From JBALVT01 sp045110675 (GTDB taxonomy: Bacteria > Pseudomonadota > Gammaproteobacteria > Pseudomonadales > Halieaceae): DNA of 64,000 nucleotides. Below are positions 37,248 through 45,742 of this stretch, piece by piece (positions within the stretch are counted from its first letter, which is position 1; each line of letters opens with the position of its first letter). The stretch is from NCBI GenBank assembly GCA_045110675.1, contig JBGCGJ010000051.1, positions 1 through 64,000 on the forward strand, given 5' to 3'. The notes beneath the pieces were generated by a model that did no database searches, had not been told where the DNA came from, and worked only from the letters and a program-made list of their open reading frames with translations. The position numbers were made by a program, and so were the translations under genes.

Positions 37248-38000
37248 ATGAAGAAGATCAAAATGATCATGCCTGTGCCTATGCCCCCTGCCGCTCTGGC
37301 AGCGTTTGAGGCGCAGGTGCCACCCTCCCTCAAGAGGCAAGACGTCAAGATAGATTTTGTTGCTGTAAAAGAAGGGGCAAAAATTCTGGACTCCCACTAC
37401 GAAATGACTTTGGCGGATGCTTTTGTTTTGGAAGCGGGAATGAAGTCAGAAGACGAGAATTACGATGCTGTCTGTATCAATTCGATGAGTGACTCCGGTC
37501 TATCGGCCCTGCGCTCCAGGCTAACCATTCCTGTGGTGGGCCCGGGGCAAAGCTGCCTACTCACCGCATGCATGCTGGGAGATCGATTCTCGGTGCTAAC
37601 CATGTGGGATGAGTGGACACCGATGTACAAAAAGACGATACGCGAACAGGGTCTATCACATCGCCTCGCTTCCATCCGCTCAATCGATGTACGTCCCGAT
37701 ACCCAGGAATTACTCGCTGGAAAAGAAGATATCGTTTTCGCCAAGCTCGAAGCAGAAGGTTTGGCTGCGATCGAGAACGACGGAGCAGACGTGCTTATTC
37801 TAGGATCAACTACCATGCATCAATCTCATCAATACCTGGCGGACAAATTGCCCGTGCCCGTACTCAACCCCGGACTGGTCTCTCTGAAGTTATGTGAAAT
37901 GCTAGTCGACCTGGGGCTTACTCACAGTAAGCGCAGCTATCCGTCACCAGAAGTAATCAATGACCAGGTGTTTGATAGTGTAAACCCACAGGCATTTTGA
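37248..38000 (+). CDS. Asp/Glu/hydantoin racemase-fold protein lacking the catalytic cysteines
   Basis: A 250-residue protein of the aspartate/glutamate racemase superfamily: a start like KMIMPVPMPP, core YDAVCINSMSDSGLSALR, and second-domain GADVLILGSTTM. In racemases the two catalytic Cys sit in motifs ACFGDPGL and LGCAGM. Here the matching positions appear to be Ser79 (NSMSDSGL) and Ser187 (LGSTTM); the only close cysteine, Cys76, is three residues early. It is therefore probably not a two-base racemase. Superfamily relatives catalyse decarboxylation, isomerisation or hydrolysis. First gene of the operon, with AGAGG before the ATG; 39 bp to the hydrolase gene. Confidence 0.85.
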   Translation: MKKIKMIMPVPMPPAALAAFEAQVPPSLKRQDVKIDFVAVKEGAKILDSHYEMTLADAFVLEAGMKSEDENYDAVCINSMSDSGLSALRSRLTIPVVGPGQSCLLTACMLGDRFSVLTMWDEWTPMYKKTIREQGLSHRLASIRSIDVRPDTQELLAGKEDIVFAKLEAEGLAAIENDGADVLILGSTTMHQSHQYLADKLPVPVLNPGLVSLKLCEMLVDLGLTHSKRSYPSPEVINDQVFDSVNPQAF

Positions 38001-38039
38001 GCATTGTACTGGACCCCGTCTTCAACCTAGGAGCACTGC

Positions 38040-38876
38040 ATGAGCGACAACCCTGAAATATCCAAAAGCCTCGAAACCTGTGGCTACATGACTAACTATC
38101 ACGACTGGGGAGAGGGAGACGGAGTGCTTTTGCTACACGGTTCCGGTGCGGGAGTTTCAGCATGGGCCAACTGGCGCGGTATGTTACCGCTGCTATCTCC
38201 CGAGTTTCGAGTCATCGCACCCGACTTGGTCGGTTTCGGCTACACAGAAACACCTGCCGATTTTCAGTTTGAATTCATGCAGAGCTGGATAGATCAAGTT
38301 ATGGCCCTGCTTGATGGCTTGGGTATTGAACGTATCCACGTACTTGGGAACTCCTTTGGTGGAGCGCTCGCCATGTGGCTGGCGTCGCAACACCCAGATC
38401 GCTTTAGTCGTCTGATTCTTATGGGCCCCGGAGGATGGCCGGCTAAAGTCAATAACAATCTCAAAGAACTGTGGGCTTACAAGCCCTCCGTTGCAAACAT
38501 GAAAAAAATCATGGATATCATGGCTTTTGATCGATCGCTGGTGACAGATGAATTGGCAGAGCTGCGCTACAAAGCGACGATGCGTCCCGGCGCTCAGGAA
38601 ACCTTTGAAAGAGTATTTCCAGAACCCCATCAGCGTTGGTTAGACGCACAGGTTCTTACAGTTGACCAGCTGCAGCAGCTCGACAACGAAACACTAATTA
38701 TTCATGGCCGCGACGACATTGTGGTAGACCCTGAGGTGTCGCTCAACCTTCATCAACATATCAAGAATTCCCAATTACATTTTTTTGGCAATTGTGGACA
38801 TTGGACGCAAATAGAGCATGCCAACAGGTTCCAGCAGTTGGTCCAGAACTTCTTACTCGAGTCTAAGTCGGACTAA
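38040..38876 (+). CDS. Alpha/beta hydrolase, meta-cleavage product C-C hydrolase type
   Basis: A 278-residue protein of the BphD/HsaD/CarC group. The oxyanion region is LLLHGSGAGVSAW; the catalytic triad is visible as Ser in LGNSFGGALA, Asp in HGRDDIVV, and His in CGHWTQIEHA. The length and motif GSGAG match meta-cleavage product hydrolases, which cut the C-C bond of a ring-opened dienoate made by an extradiol dioxygenase. Such a dioxygenase is encoded three genes downstream, which supports the role. RBS TAGGAG 8 nt before the ATG. Confidence 0.9.
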   Translation: MSDNPEISKSLETCGYMTNYHDWGEGDGVLLLHGSGAGVSAWANWRGMLPLLSPEFRVIAPDLVGFGYTETPADFQFEFMQSWIDQVMALLDGLGIERIHVLGNSFGGALAMWLASQHPDRFSRLILMGPGGWPAKVNNNLKELWAYKPSVANMKKIMDIMAFDRSLVTDELAELRYKATMRPGAQETFERVFPEPHQRWLDAQVLTVDQLQQLDNETLIIHGRDDIVVDPEVSLNLHQHIKNSQLHFFGNCGHWTQIEHANRFQQLVQNFLLESKSD

Positions 38877-38904
38877 AACATTATCTTAGTGCAGGAGAAA
38901 CCTC

Positions 38905-40242
38905 ATGAGTGACGACGCACCCGTTAGACGTAGACAAACGATTGCTAGCGATGGTCCCACCCAGCGCAAAAATGATCAAAAGACCCAGAGCCAGTATCAG
39001 CCCTATAAAGACGCGGATTGGGGCTTTATTAACCACTGGTATCCCGCGCTGTTTAGTGAGGAACTTTCCGAAGATGAGGTAGAGGGAATCCAGATATGCG
39101 GTGTGCAAATCGTACTTAGGCGTATCAATGGCCGGGTGTTTGCCCTCAAGGATCAGTGCATTCATCGAGGCGTGCGCTTATCCGCGAAACCTATGTGCTT
39201 TAACGATAAAACCATTTCCTGCTGGTACCATGGCTTCACCTACAACCTAGAGAGCGGCAATCTGGATACCATTGTGGGTAATCCCGATGATAAAATTATC
39301 GGTACGACCGGGCTCACAACCTATCCGGTAGAAGAAATATCGGGAATGATCTTTGTCTTTGTTCGCGACGATGATTACCCCGATGAGGACATTCCACCGC
39401 TAAGTCACGACCTGCCAATACGCTTTCCAGAAAGCAGCGAAGAGTATCCGCACCCTCTTTGGCCCCCCGCCCCCAGCCTACTCGATGACAATGCTATTGC
39501 CCTGGGTATTCATCGAACCGGAGAAGCCAACTGGCGAATAGCCTGCGAAAATGGATTTGATAACGCCCACATACTGGTTCACCAGGACAATACGATTGTG
39601 CAATCCAATAACTGGGTTTTGCCTCTGGGGATACGGCCGGTTAGCGACGACTGTATAACAACCTTCGAGCCCGATGAAGGACCCCGGGGACTGATGCAGT
39701 GGCTATTCTCGGATCGCTGGGAGCCCATTCTTGAAAACAAGGAACTGGGAGTAAAAGTTGACGGACTGAACAGTCGCCTGTATCGAACCTCTGTAGTGAT
39801 GCCCGGTATTTTAATGGTGGAGAACTGGCCGGAAGAACACATAGTCCAATACGAATGGTATGTCCCAATCACCGACGATACCTATGAGTATTGGGAGGTA
39901 TTGGTAAAGGTGTGTCCTACCCCGAAAGAAGAGAAGGATTATCGCTATCGTTTCAAGAGGGTATTCGAACCCCTGGCACTGCGCGGTTTTAATGACTGTG
40001 ACCTCTACGCACGGGAAGCCATGCAGGACTATTACGCCGACGGTACTGGTTGGGACGAGGAGTTGTTAGTAGACACCGATGTGTCGGCAATTACCTGGCG
40101 AAAATTGGCCTCGCGTAATCATCGGGGCATTGCCAAGCCGGCACGAGGAGCGGCAGGATCAATTAAGTCCTCAAGCATGAGATTGCGAAGTGTCGCCGAG
40201 GGTAAGCCACCGGGTTACTTCGTGGACAAGATAGACGACTGA
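38905..40242 (+). CDS. Rieske ring-hydroxylating oxygenase, terminal component (CarAa-like)
   Basis: A 445-residue oxygenase. The Rieske [2Fe-2S] ligands are CIH in DQCIHRGV and CWYH 18 residues further. The mononuclear iron site is ENGFDNAHILVHQDN (two His) with a later Asp in FNDCDLYAREAMQ. The stretch CENGFDNAHILVHQDN then VLPLG closely resembles CarAa, the homotrimeric oxygenase of carbazole 1,9a-dioxygenase, rather than two-subunit naphthalene types; no beta subunit gene is present, as expected for that class. Angular or ring dihydroxylation is the inferred reaction. RBS AGGAGA. The electron donor is the next gene. Confidence 0.93.
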   Translation: MSDDAPVRRRQTIASDGPTQRKNDQKTQSQYQPYKDADWGFINHWYPALFSEELSEDEVEGIQICGVQIVLRRINGRVFALKDQCIHRGVRLSAKPMCFNDKTISCWYHGFTYNLESGNLDTIVGNPDDKIIGTTGLTTYPVEEISGMIFVFVRDDDYPDEDIPPLSHDLPIRFPESSEEYPHPLWPPAPSLLDDNAIALGIHRTGEANWRIACENGFDNAHILVHQDNTIVQSNNWVLPLGIRPVSDDCITTFEPDEGPRGLMQWLFSDRWEPILENKELGVKVDGLNSRLYRTSVVMPGILMVENWPEEHIVQYEWYVPITDDTYEYWEVLVKVCPTPKEEKDYRYRFKRVFEPLALRGFNDCDLYAREAMQDYYADGTGWDEELLVDTDVSAITWRKLASRNHRGIAKPARGAAGSIKSSSMRLRSVAEGKPPGYFVDKIDD

Positions 40243-40302
40243 TCTCTTGCCAACTTATCTTTCGAAGCCATTGAGAAATTCGCGTGAGTCGATTGAAGTG
40301 CG

Positions 40303-41325
40303 ATGACTGCTAGCAATGATCACACAATAACGTGCCGATTCTCCGACGGTATTGAGCATTTACTAAAAGTGCCCCAGGGTACTGAGGTACTTCATGCGGC
40401 TCTGGCCAGCAACGTGCCCATCTTGCACCAATGCCAAAGTGGTAGCTGCGGCAGTTGCATCGGGAAGGTGGTAAACGGCGATCTGCAAATGCGCAAAGAC
40501 ACCGCAAGCTCACTGCTGAAAGACGAGCAGGAGCAGGGCCTCCGGCTAATGTGTTCGAGTTTGGCCTATTCGGACAGTACTGTGGAATTTGAATATCCCA
40601 GTACGCTTTTCGCTCCGCGCCAAGTCAGCGCTTTTGTCAATAGTATTGAGTGGATTGCTACCGATGCGGTGCGCTTGAAACTCGAACTCGCCGAGGGTGA
40701 CTGGGTCGATTTTTCACCGGGCCAATTTGTTCGCATGGAAATACCTGGCTCTGGACAGTGGCGCAGCTACTCAATGGCAACCAGCCCTGAACAGATACCA
40801 AAGCTGGACTTTTTGATACGTACTTTGCCGGACGGTGTAATGTCGAACTACTTGCGAGACAAAGCGGCGATCGATGATGTGATAAAGCTGGAAGGATCAT
40901 TTGGCTCCTTTTTCTTACGTGAACAACGAGCCGCAAGCAATATTATGATAGCGGGTGGCACTGGTCTGGCACCGATGTTATCTATGCTCGATGTCATTCG
41001 ACAGCGCAGCGGCAGGAAACCGCGCACTCTATTGAGTTTCGGCTGTATGAATGAAGATGCGTTATTTGCCCTTGAAGATCTTGACCTCCGCCAATACTGG
41101 ATGAAGGAACTTGAAGTTCGTATTTCCCTGGACCAGGGTTGTCCCACAGGACAATACCGTTCCGGCAATCCGGTGGAGGCGATCACCCGGGAGGATGTGG
41201 GATCAGACACGATTGCCTACTTATGTGGTCCACCAGGAATGGTCAAAGCGGCTTTTGGCCATTTACAAAGTCTGGGTGTAGAGCTAGCCAATATTCACGC
41301 AGAACAGTTTGTTCCCAGTGAATAA
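40303..41325 (+). CDS. Ferredoxin-NAD(P)H reductase component of the oxygenase
   Basis: A 340-residue fusion. The N-terminal plant-type [2Fe-2S] ferredoxin has CQSGSCGSCIGK and a fourth Cys in LMCSS. The FAD domain has WRSYSMATS and the NAD(P)H domain has IAGGTGLAPMLSML and YLCGPPGMVKA. It belongs to the AntC/BenC-like or CDP-6-deoxyglucoseen reductase-like group that feeds electrons to one Rieske oxygenase directly. Only one Rieske oxygenase is in this operon, so it is the obvious partner. It begins 60 bp after that gene; the start has a weak GAAG upstream. Confidence 0.92.
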   Translation: MTASNDHTITCRFSDGIEHLLKVPQGTEVLHAALASNVPILHQCQSGSCGSCIGKVVNGDLQMRKDTASSLLKDEQEQGLRLMCSSLAYSDSTVEFEYPSTLFAPRQVSAFVNSIEWIATDAVRLKLELAEGDWVDFSPGQFVRMEIPGSGQWRSYSMATSPEQIPKLDFLIRTLPDGVMSNYLRDKAAIDDVIKLEGSFGSFFLREQRAASNIMIAGGTGLAPMLSMLDVIRQRSGRKPRTLLSFGCMNEDALFALEDLDLRQYWMKELEVRISLDQGCPTGQYRSGNPVEAITREDVGSDTIAYLCGPPGMVKAAFGHLQSLGVELANIHAEQFVPSE

Positions 41326-41366
41326 ATAAGAACAGACTATTCCCCAATGGGAAAAAGGAGCGCTGA

Positions 41367-42245
41367 ATGAGTATCTGTGGTTTAGGTTATGTTGCGGTAA
41401 ACGTAACTGATATGGAAGCATGGTTGGACATAATGACCAATGTCTTTGGAACCCAATTGCTACCGCGTGACAATGGAAGTGCTGTGGATATTCGCCTGGA
41501 TGACTGGCATCACCGTATGACGCTATACCAATCGAATACGGATGGCATTGCCGCAGTGGGCTGGGAACTGGCCGATGAGCACGCTCTCGAAGACATGGCA
41601 CAGTCACTTCGCAACTATGGTGTTGAATTAATCCCGGGAGACGAAAAACTCCTCGCAGAGAGAAAAGTTACTGCGCTCTATCAGTTCAAGGATCCGGCAA
41701 GCGAGATGCCGTCGGAGATATTTTATGCCGCTCAGCATGAAATGCTGCCCTATACACCCTCGCTCGGAAATTCGGGCTACAACACCGGGGACCTGGGTCT
41801 GGGCCATGTCGTGTATTTTGTCGGCGACTATGCAAAGAGCCGAAGCTTTTACACCGAGGTAATGGGCTTCAAAACTTCGGATTACATTATCTGGGATGAA
41901 GGAGAAAAGGACGCCACCTTTTACCACTGCAACGCGAGACATCACTCACTGGCTATTATGCCTCCGTTTGGCGATATACCCCCAGGGACGTTTAATCACT
42001 TAATGCTCGAAGCCAATAGTTTAAATGACGTCGGCCGGGCCTATGATGTTGTGCTCGACAAAAAGATACCCGTCATGATGGGCTTGGGTAAACATACCAA
42101 TGATTTAACAGAGTCATTTTATTTAATCACGCCATCAGGCTTTGGTCTTGAGTATGGCTGCAATGGCCAATTGGTTGGCGATGGCTGGCGGGTAAAAACC
42201 TATGATGCCCCGATGTTATGGGGGCACCGGAGCCCGGACACCTAG
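41367..42245 (+). CDS. Extradiol ring-cleavage dioxygenase (VOC family, BphC/HsaC-like)
   Basis: A full-length 292-residue type I extradiol dioxygenase with two VOC domains. The Fe(II) ligands are in the second domain: His in LGLGHVVY, His in FNHLMLE, and Glu in GLEYGCNG. The C-terminus MLWGHRSPD is normal for the family. It would open a catechol ring next to its two hydroxyls with O2, giving the substrate of the C-C hydrolase three genes upstream. AAGGAG lies 8 nt before the ATG. A partial paralogue sits at the left end of the window. Confidence 0.93.
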   Translation: MSICGLGYVAVNVTDMEAWLDIMTNVFGTQLLPRDNGSAVDIRLDDWHHRMTLYQSNTDGIAAVGWELADEHALEDMAQSLRNYGVELIPGDEKLLAERKVTALYQFKDPASEMPSEIFYAAQHEMLPYTPSLGNSGYNTGDLGLGHVVYFVGDYAKSRSFYTEVMGFKTSDYIIWDEGEKDATFYHCNARHHSLAIMPPFGDIPPGTFNHLMLEANSLNDVGRAYDVVLDKKIPVMMGLGKHTNDLTESFYLITPSGFGLEYGCNGQLVGDGWRVKTYDAPMLWGHRSPDT

Positions 42246-42247
42246 AT

Positions 42248-43552
42248 ATGCAAGCAGATGTTGATAGGCTTATTGATTCTCCCGAGCTGCTCGATTTAAC
42301 GCAGATTGCGCAAGCGATAAGCTCAGGGGTTCTGAGCAGCGAAGCCTTGATGCAGGCATGTTTGAACCGTATCGAACTTCGTGATCCGGCTGTCGGCGCC
42401 TGGATTGAGTTAAATGCCGACGCTGCTCTAGCCGCTGCGCGAGACAAAGATCAGCAAAGCGCGCGCGGTCCACTGCATGGGATTCCTGTAGGTCTCAAAG
42501 ATTGCATAGACACGAAGGATATGCCGACCCGGCACGGCTCTCCTATATACCGAGACAATGTGCCTGAATTCGATGCACGCTGCGTCAATAAACTACGTAG
42601 TGCAGGTGCGATAATCCTGGGGAAAACAGTAACCACTGAGTTCGCCACCTACCAGCCCAGGGGAACTGCCAATCCGCACAATCTAAATCATACGCCGGGG
42701 GGTTCTTCCAGCGGTTCAGCAGCAGCGGTCGCCGATTATCATGTACCCGCCGCTTTAGGCACGCAGACTGCTGGATCAGTGATTCGCCCCGCGAGTTTTT
42801 GTGGCGTAGTCGGATTCAAACCCAGCCGGGGCCGTTATTCGGTTGAGGGAGTGCTGGAAACATCTAGTAACTTGGACACCTTGGGATTTTTCGTACGATC
42901 TTTGCGAGATGTGTCGCTTTTGGACGACGTTTTATCTGAGTCGACAGATACACAAGAGAAGGTCAAAGCATCTCCTGTTGTCGGTATCTGTCAAAGTCCG
43001 GCATGGTCGGAAGCTAGCGAAGAAATGAGAGAATGCCTGGCCGGTGCAAAAGCCGCCTTGATCGCAAATGGCGTCACTGTCAAATACCTAGAGCTACCCG
43101 AACCCTACCAGCGTTTGACGGAAGCACAGCAAATCATTCACGCACGAGAGGCGGCAGATTGCTTAGGCAGCACCCTCGATGCGAATCCCACTATGGTGAG
43201 TGAAAAACTGCAAACCTTTATCGCTTCCGGTCGCAGCTACAAAGAGGATGAATACCGCGATGCCCTGGATCTGCAAAATGTATGCGCAAGTCAGTTTGAA
43301 ACCGCGATAAAAGATGTCGATGTTTTACTGACTCCGGGAGCCGCCGGTTCAGCCCCTTTGGGCTTGGAGGCGACCGGCAGCCCCGCCTTTTCGCGGATAT
43401 GGACAGCGCTGCGGGTGCCGTGTGTCACCTTTCCAGCGGCGATCGCCCCAACCGGCCTTCCTCTGGGCCTGCAAGTCGTAGGGCGATTCAATCAAGACAA
43501 GTTTGTGCTGAACTGCGCCGCACAAATTCAACAAGCAATATCTCAAAGCTGA
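42248..43552 (+). CDS. Amidase signature family hydrolase
   Basis: About 434 residues. The catalytic Ser-cisSer-Lys triad is present: Lys in IPVGLKDCID, Ser in GGSSSGSAAAV, and the nucleophile Ser in TQTAGSVIRPA. The family hydrolyses amides (aryl amides, malonamate, carbamoyl compounds). In an operon with a carbazole-type oxygenase it may release an amino or carboxylate group of a nitrogen-containing intermediate; this is inference. It starts 2 bp after the preceding stop, with only a distant GGAG; an in-frame ATG at 42218 overlapping the dioxygenase gene is an alternative. Confidence 0.9.
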   Translation: MQADVDRLIDSPELLDLTQIAQAISSGVLSSEALMQACLNRIELRDPAVGAWIELNADAALAAARDKDQQSARGPLHGIPVGLKDCIDTKDMPTRHGSPIYRDNVPEFDARCVNKLRSAGAIILGKTVTTEFATYQPRGTANPHNLNHTPGGSSSGSAAAVADYHVPAALGTQTAGSVIRPASFCGVVGFKPSRGRYSVEGVLETSSNLDTLGFFVRSLRDVSLLDDVLSESTDTQEKVKASPVVGICQSPAWSEASEEMRECLAGAKAALIANGVTVKYLELPEPYQRLTEAQQIIHAREAADCLGSTLDANPTMVSEKLQTFIASGRSYKEDEYRDALDLQNVCASQFETAIKDVDVLLTPGAAGSAPLGLEATGSPAFSRIWTALRVPCVTFPAAIAPTGLPLGLQVVGRFNQDKFVLNCAAQIQQAISQS

Positions 43553-43608
43553 TACTAAGCAATATCAATCACCTCGGTGCGAGCGATCGAAACAGACGGA
43601 GAACAACA

Positions 43609-44937
43609 ATGAGCGAAACCAACCAGATTGCAATGAGCGAAGAACAGCGCCGGTGGTATGAAGCGGCGTGTGCCAAATTAGATCCGGAGCGCTTGAAAAA
43701 ACTGCTGTTCGAACTAACCGATATTCATAGCCCCACTGGGGCGACAAGGGATGCGGCAAACTTCATGGCGGAGTACATCAGCGATATGGGCATGCCTGCG
43801 GACTATCACCCCATGAATGATATTTCCGGTAATGTACTGGGACAACTGCGTGGCAGTGGAGGCGGAGCGACGCTGCTACTCTACGCTCCAATCGATACTC
43901 ACCTTGAGGGAGACGAGAGTGATTATCCCTGGGCGGGGCCAAAGCAGGAGATCGATATGCGCCCCGAGGCAGCCATGATAGATGATTGGATATACGGCTT
44001 AGGGTCGTCCAACCCCAAAGCGATGGTGTCAACCCTGACCGAAGTTGTGAACGCATTGATTGATGCCGAAGTGCCACTGGTAGGCGATCTAAACCTGGGA
44101 TTCGCTGATGGCGGTATGCCGGTGAACATACCCGAGCGTGACAATGCGGGGATGTCCCATGGAGTTACACATTTGTTGAATCGCGGTATGGCACCAGACT
44201 TCTGCATCATCATGAAACCCTGGAACTGGGTTTACCACGAAGAACCCGGCATGGGCTGGTTCAAAGTAACCGTGAAGGGAACCTTGGGTTACGCGGGTGT
44301 TCCTCGTGGTACACCGGGATTTCGCAGTTCTATCGTACCGGCTGCGGAAGTGATTCTAGAATTGGAAAAATGGTTGCCGCAATACACTGATCGAAATACC
44401 TCGGGAATCGTGCGGCCAGATGGTTGGATTTCGGCCGTTCGCTCCGGCTGGCCCGAGAGACCGGCGTTTCCGTCCGCTGCAACAGAAATTTATTTCGACG
44501 TACGTATCAATCCTCGAACTTCACCAGGCGAGGTGAAAGCGCAGATAGCAGAATTTATGGCAGAGTTGCAAAGAAACGATCCCACACTTGATATGGAGTG
44601 GGAAATGTACGGTTCAGTACCCGGCGGCACCACCGATCCCAACAATTGGATTATACAATCGGGTCGACGTGGATGGGAGGAAGTGGAAGGCAATGCCTAT
44701 CCGGAGAAACCCGATCTGCTGGGAGGTCAAACCGATGGCTCAGCTCTACGTCGCCTTGGAATTCCCACTGCAAGAATGGGTTGGCCCTGGCCAGCCGAGG
44801 GATCGCCTGAACCCGTGGGCGAAGGCCTTGGTGGCATGGGGGCGACCTATATTCCGGACTTGATGCCCTGCGCAAGAAAAATACTTTATGCAATTATTGA
44901 TACGTGTGCGCGCGAGCGTGTGGAGCTGGGTTTGTAA
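43609..44937 (+). CDS. M20-fold peptidase-like protein lacking the metal ligands
   Basis: A 442-residue protein with the fold of M20 metallopeptidases (ArgE/DapE/dipeptidase) but the zinc ligands appear replaced: GHxD is APIDTH (Pro94 at the His), the bridging Asp is Asn135 in GSSNPKAM, the Glu-Glu pair is Gly168-Gly169 in FADGGMP, the next Glu is Lys203 in MKPW, and the C-terminal His is not found (GATYIPDLM). The rest is intact, with a dimerisation-like domain (GMGWFKVTVKGTLGYAG) and GGQTDGSALRRLG. It may be a metal-free hydrolase or a binding protein. Alignment is by eye. GGAG 7 nt before the ATG. Last gene of the operon. Confidence 0.85.
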   Translation: MSETNQIAMSEEQRRWYEAACAKLDPERLKKLLFELTDIHSPTGATRDAANFMAEYISDMGMPADYHPMNDISGNVLGQLRGSGGGATLLLYAPIDTHLEGDESDYPWAGPKQEIDMRPEAAMIDDWIYGLGSSNPKAMVSTLTEVVNALIDAEVPLVGDLNLGFADGGMPVNIPERDNAGMSHGVTHLLNRGMAPDFCIIMKPWNWVYHEEPGMGWFKVTVKGTLGYAGVPRGTPGFRSSIVPAAEVILELEKWLPQYTDRNTSGIVRPDGWISAVRSGWPERPAFPSAATEIYFDVRINPRTSPGEVKAQIAEFMAELQRNDPTLDMEWEMYGSVPGGTTDPNNWIIQSGRRGWEEVEGNAYPEKPDLLGGQTDGSALRRLGIPTARMGWPWPAEGSPEPVGEGLGGMGATYIPDLMPCARKILYAIIDTCARERVELGL

Positions 44938-44951
44938 ACGGGTTGGCATGC

Positions 44952-44983
44952 GGTCGACGCTTGTAACACGTCTAGCGTCGACC
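44952..44983. terminator. Bidirectional stem-loop ending the ring-cleavage operon
   Basis: GGTCGACGCT (44952-44961) and AGCGTCGACC (44974-44983) form a perfect 10-bp stem with a 12-nt loop, 14 bp after the M20-like stop and before the convergent tonB-like stop. There is no T run on the plus side, so it may work as a transcript end stabiliser as well as a terminator. Confidence 0.7.
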
Positions 44984-45006
44984 TCCATTCAACTTAACAA
45001 TCTCCC

Positions 45007-45630
45007 TCAGCCCTCAACCGCGAAAGATATTCTAGTCATCATATCTACCTGTCCGCGGGAGACTCCATCAATCACAGGCACCTTATACTTCCACTTCTTC
45101 AGTGCAGAAATCGCGGCTCGCTCAAAGGCGTTCGCAGGATAGGAATCGATAACACGAATGTTTGTGGTGGCTCCGGTAGCGGTCACATCGAAGGCTAGAT
45201 CCACATGACCTTCTATGCCCCGACTAAGCAATCGCGATGGGTAGATGGGTTCAGGCTTGAGGTAGGCGACAATACCGCCACCTCCCACACCTATTGTGAT
45301 GTCTTGGCCATCCATAGGAAAAGGTGTAGTGAAATCATCAAACTGCGGTCCAATATCCAAATTTTCACTAAACAGCCGCGTTCGCGTTTTAGGCGGAGTT
45401 TCCGGACTTATAGGTGCTACTGGACGAGTTATAGTTTCAAATTTTGTTAATTCCGGATCGGGCTGGATAATCTCCGTAACAATGATGGGGTCCTCTTCGA
45501 TGTATTCCATATCACTGGCAATCAAGCTATGCATAAGCACCACCAACAGAGCGGTAACCACCATCGCTGGCAGAGCACCAAAAGCCATCGGTAGGTAAGG
45601 GGAATAAGTGTTTTGTGCGTAAGTGTTCAT
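45007..45630 (-). CDS. TonB-family energy transducer
   Basis: About 207 residues. One N-terminal TM helix (ALPAMVVTALLVVLMHSL), a short Pro/acidic periplasmic linker, and a C-terminal TonB domain: PIYPSRLLSRGIEGHVDLAFDV followed by a YPANAFERAAISALKKWKY motif. It transmits proton-motive force to outer-membrane receptors. ATG at 45628-45630 has GGAG 6 nt upstream; a start four codons earlier is possible. It ends the BlaI-BlaR1 gene row (113 bp after the M56 gene), so it may be cotranscribed, an association seen in other gammaproteobacteria. There are no ExbB/ExbD genes nearby. Confidence 0.9.
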   Translation of the reverse strand: MNTYAQNTYSPYLPMAFGALPAMVVTALLVVLMHSLIASDMEYIEEDPIIVTEIIQPDPELTKFETITRPVAPISPETPPKTRTRLFSENLDIGPQFDDFTTPFPMDGQDITIGVGGGGIVAYLKPEPIYPSRLLSRGIEGHVDLAFDVTATGATTNIRVIDSYPANAFERAAISALKKWKYKVPVIDGVSRGQVDMMTRISFAVEG

Positions 45631-45742
45631 AACGATCTCCATGTTTTTTTAGCATAGGGATACCCCTGAGCTGGGGATCACTCATTTTTTTAAAACTGAT
45701 TAGTTGTGAATGTGAAGCGGGTTGCGCCGGCAATTCCTGGAA

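Noticed and set aside
40658..41210. Long antisense frames within the reductase gene
   Set aside because: Shadow frames of a gene with strong motifs; no start signal or domain of their own.
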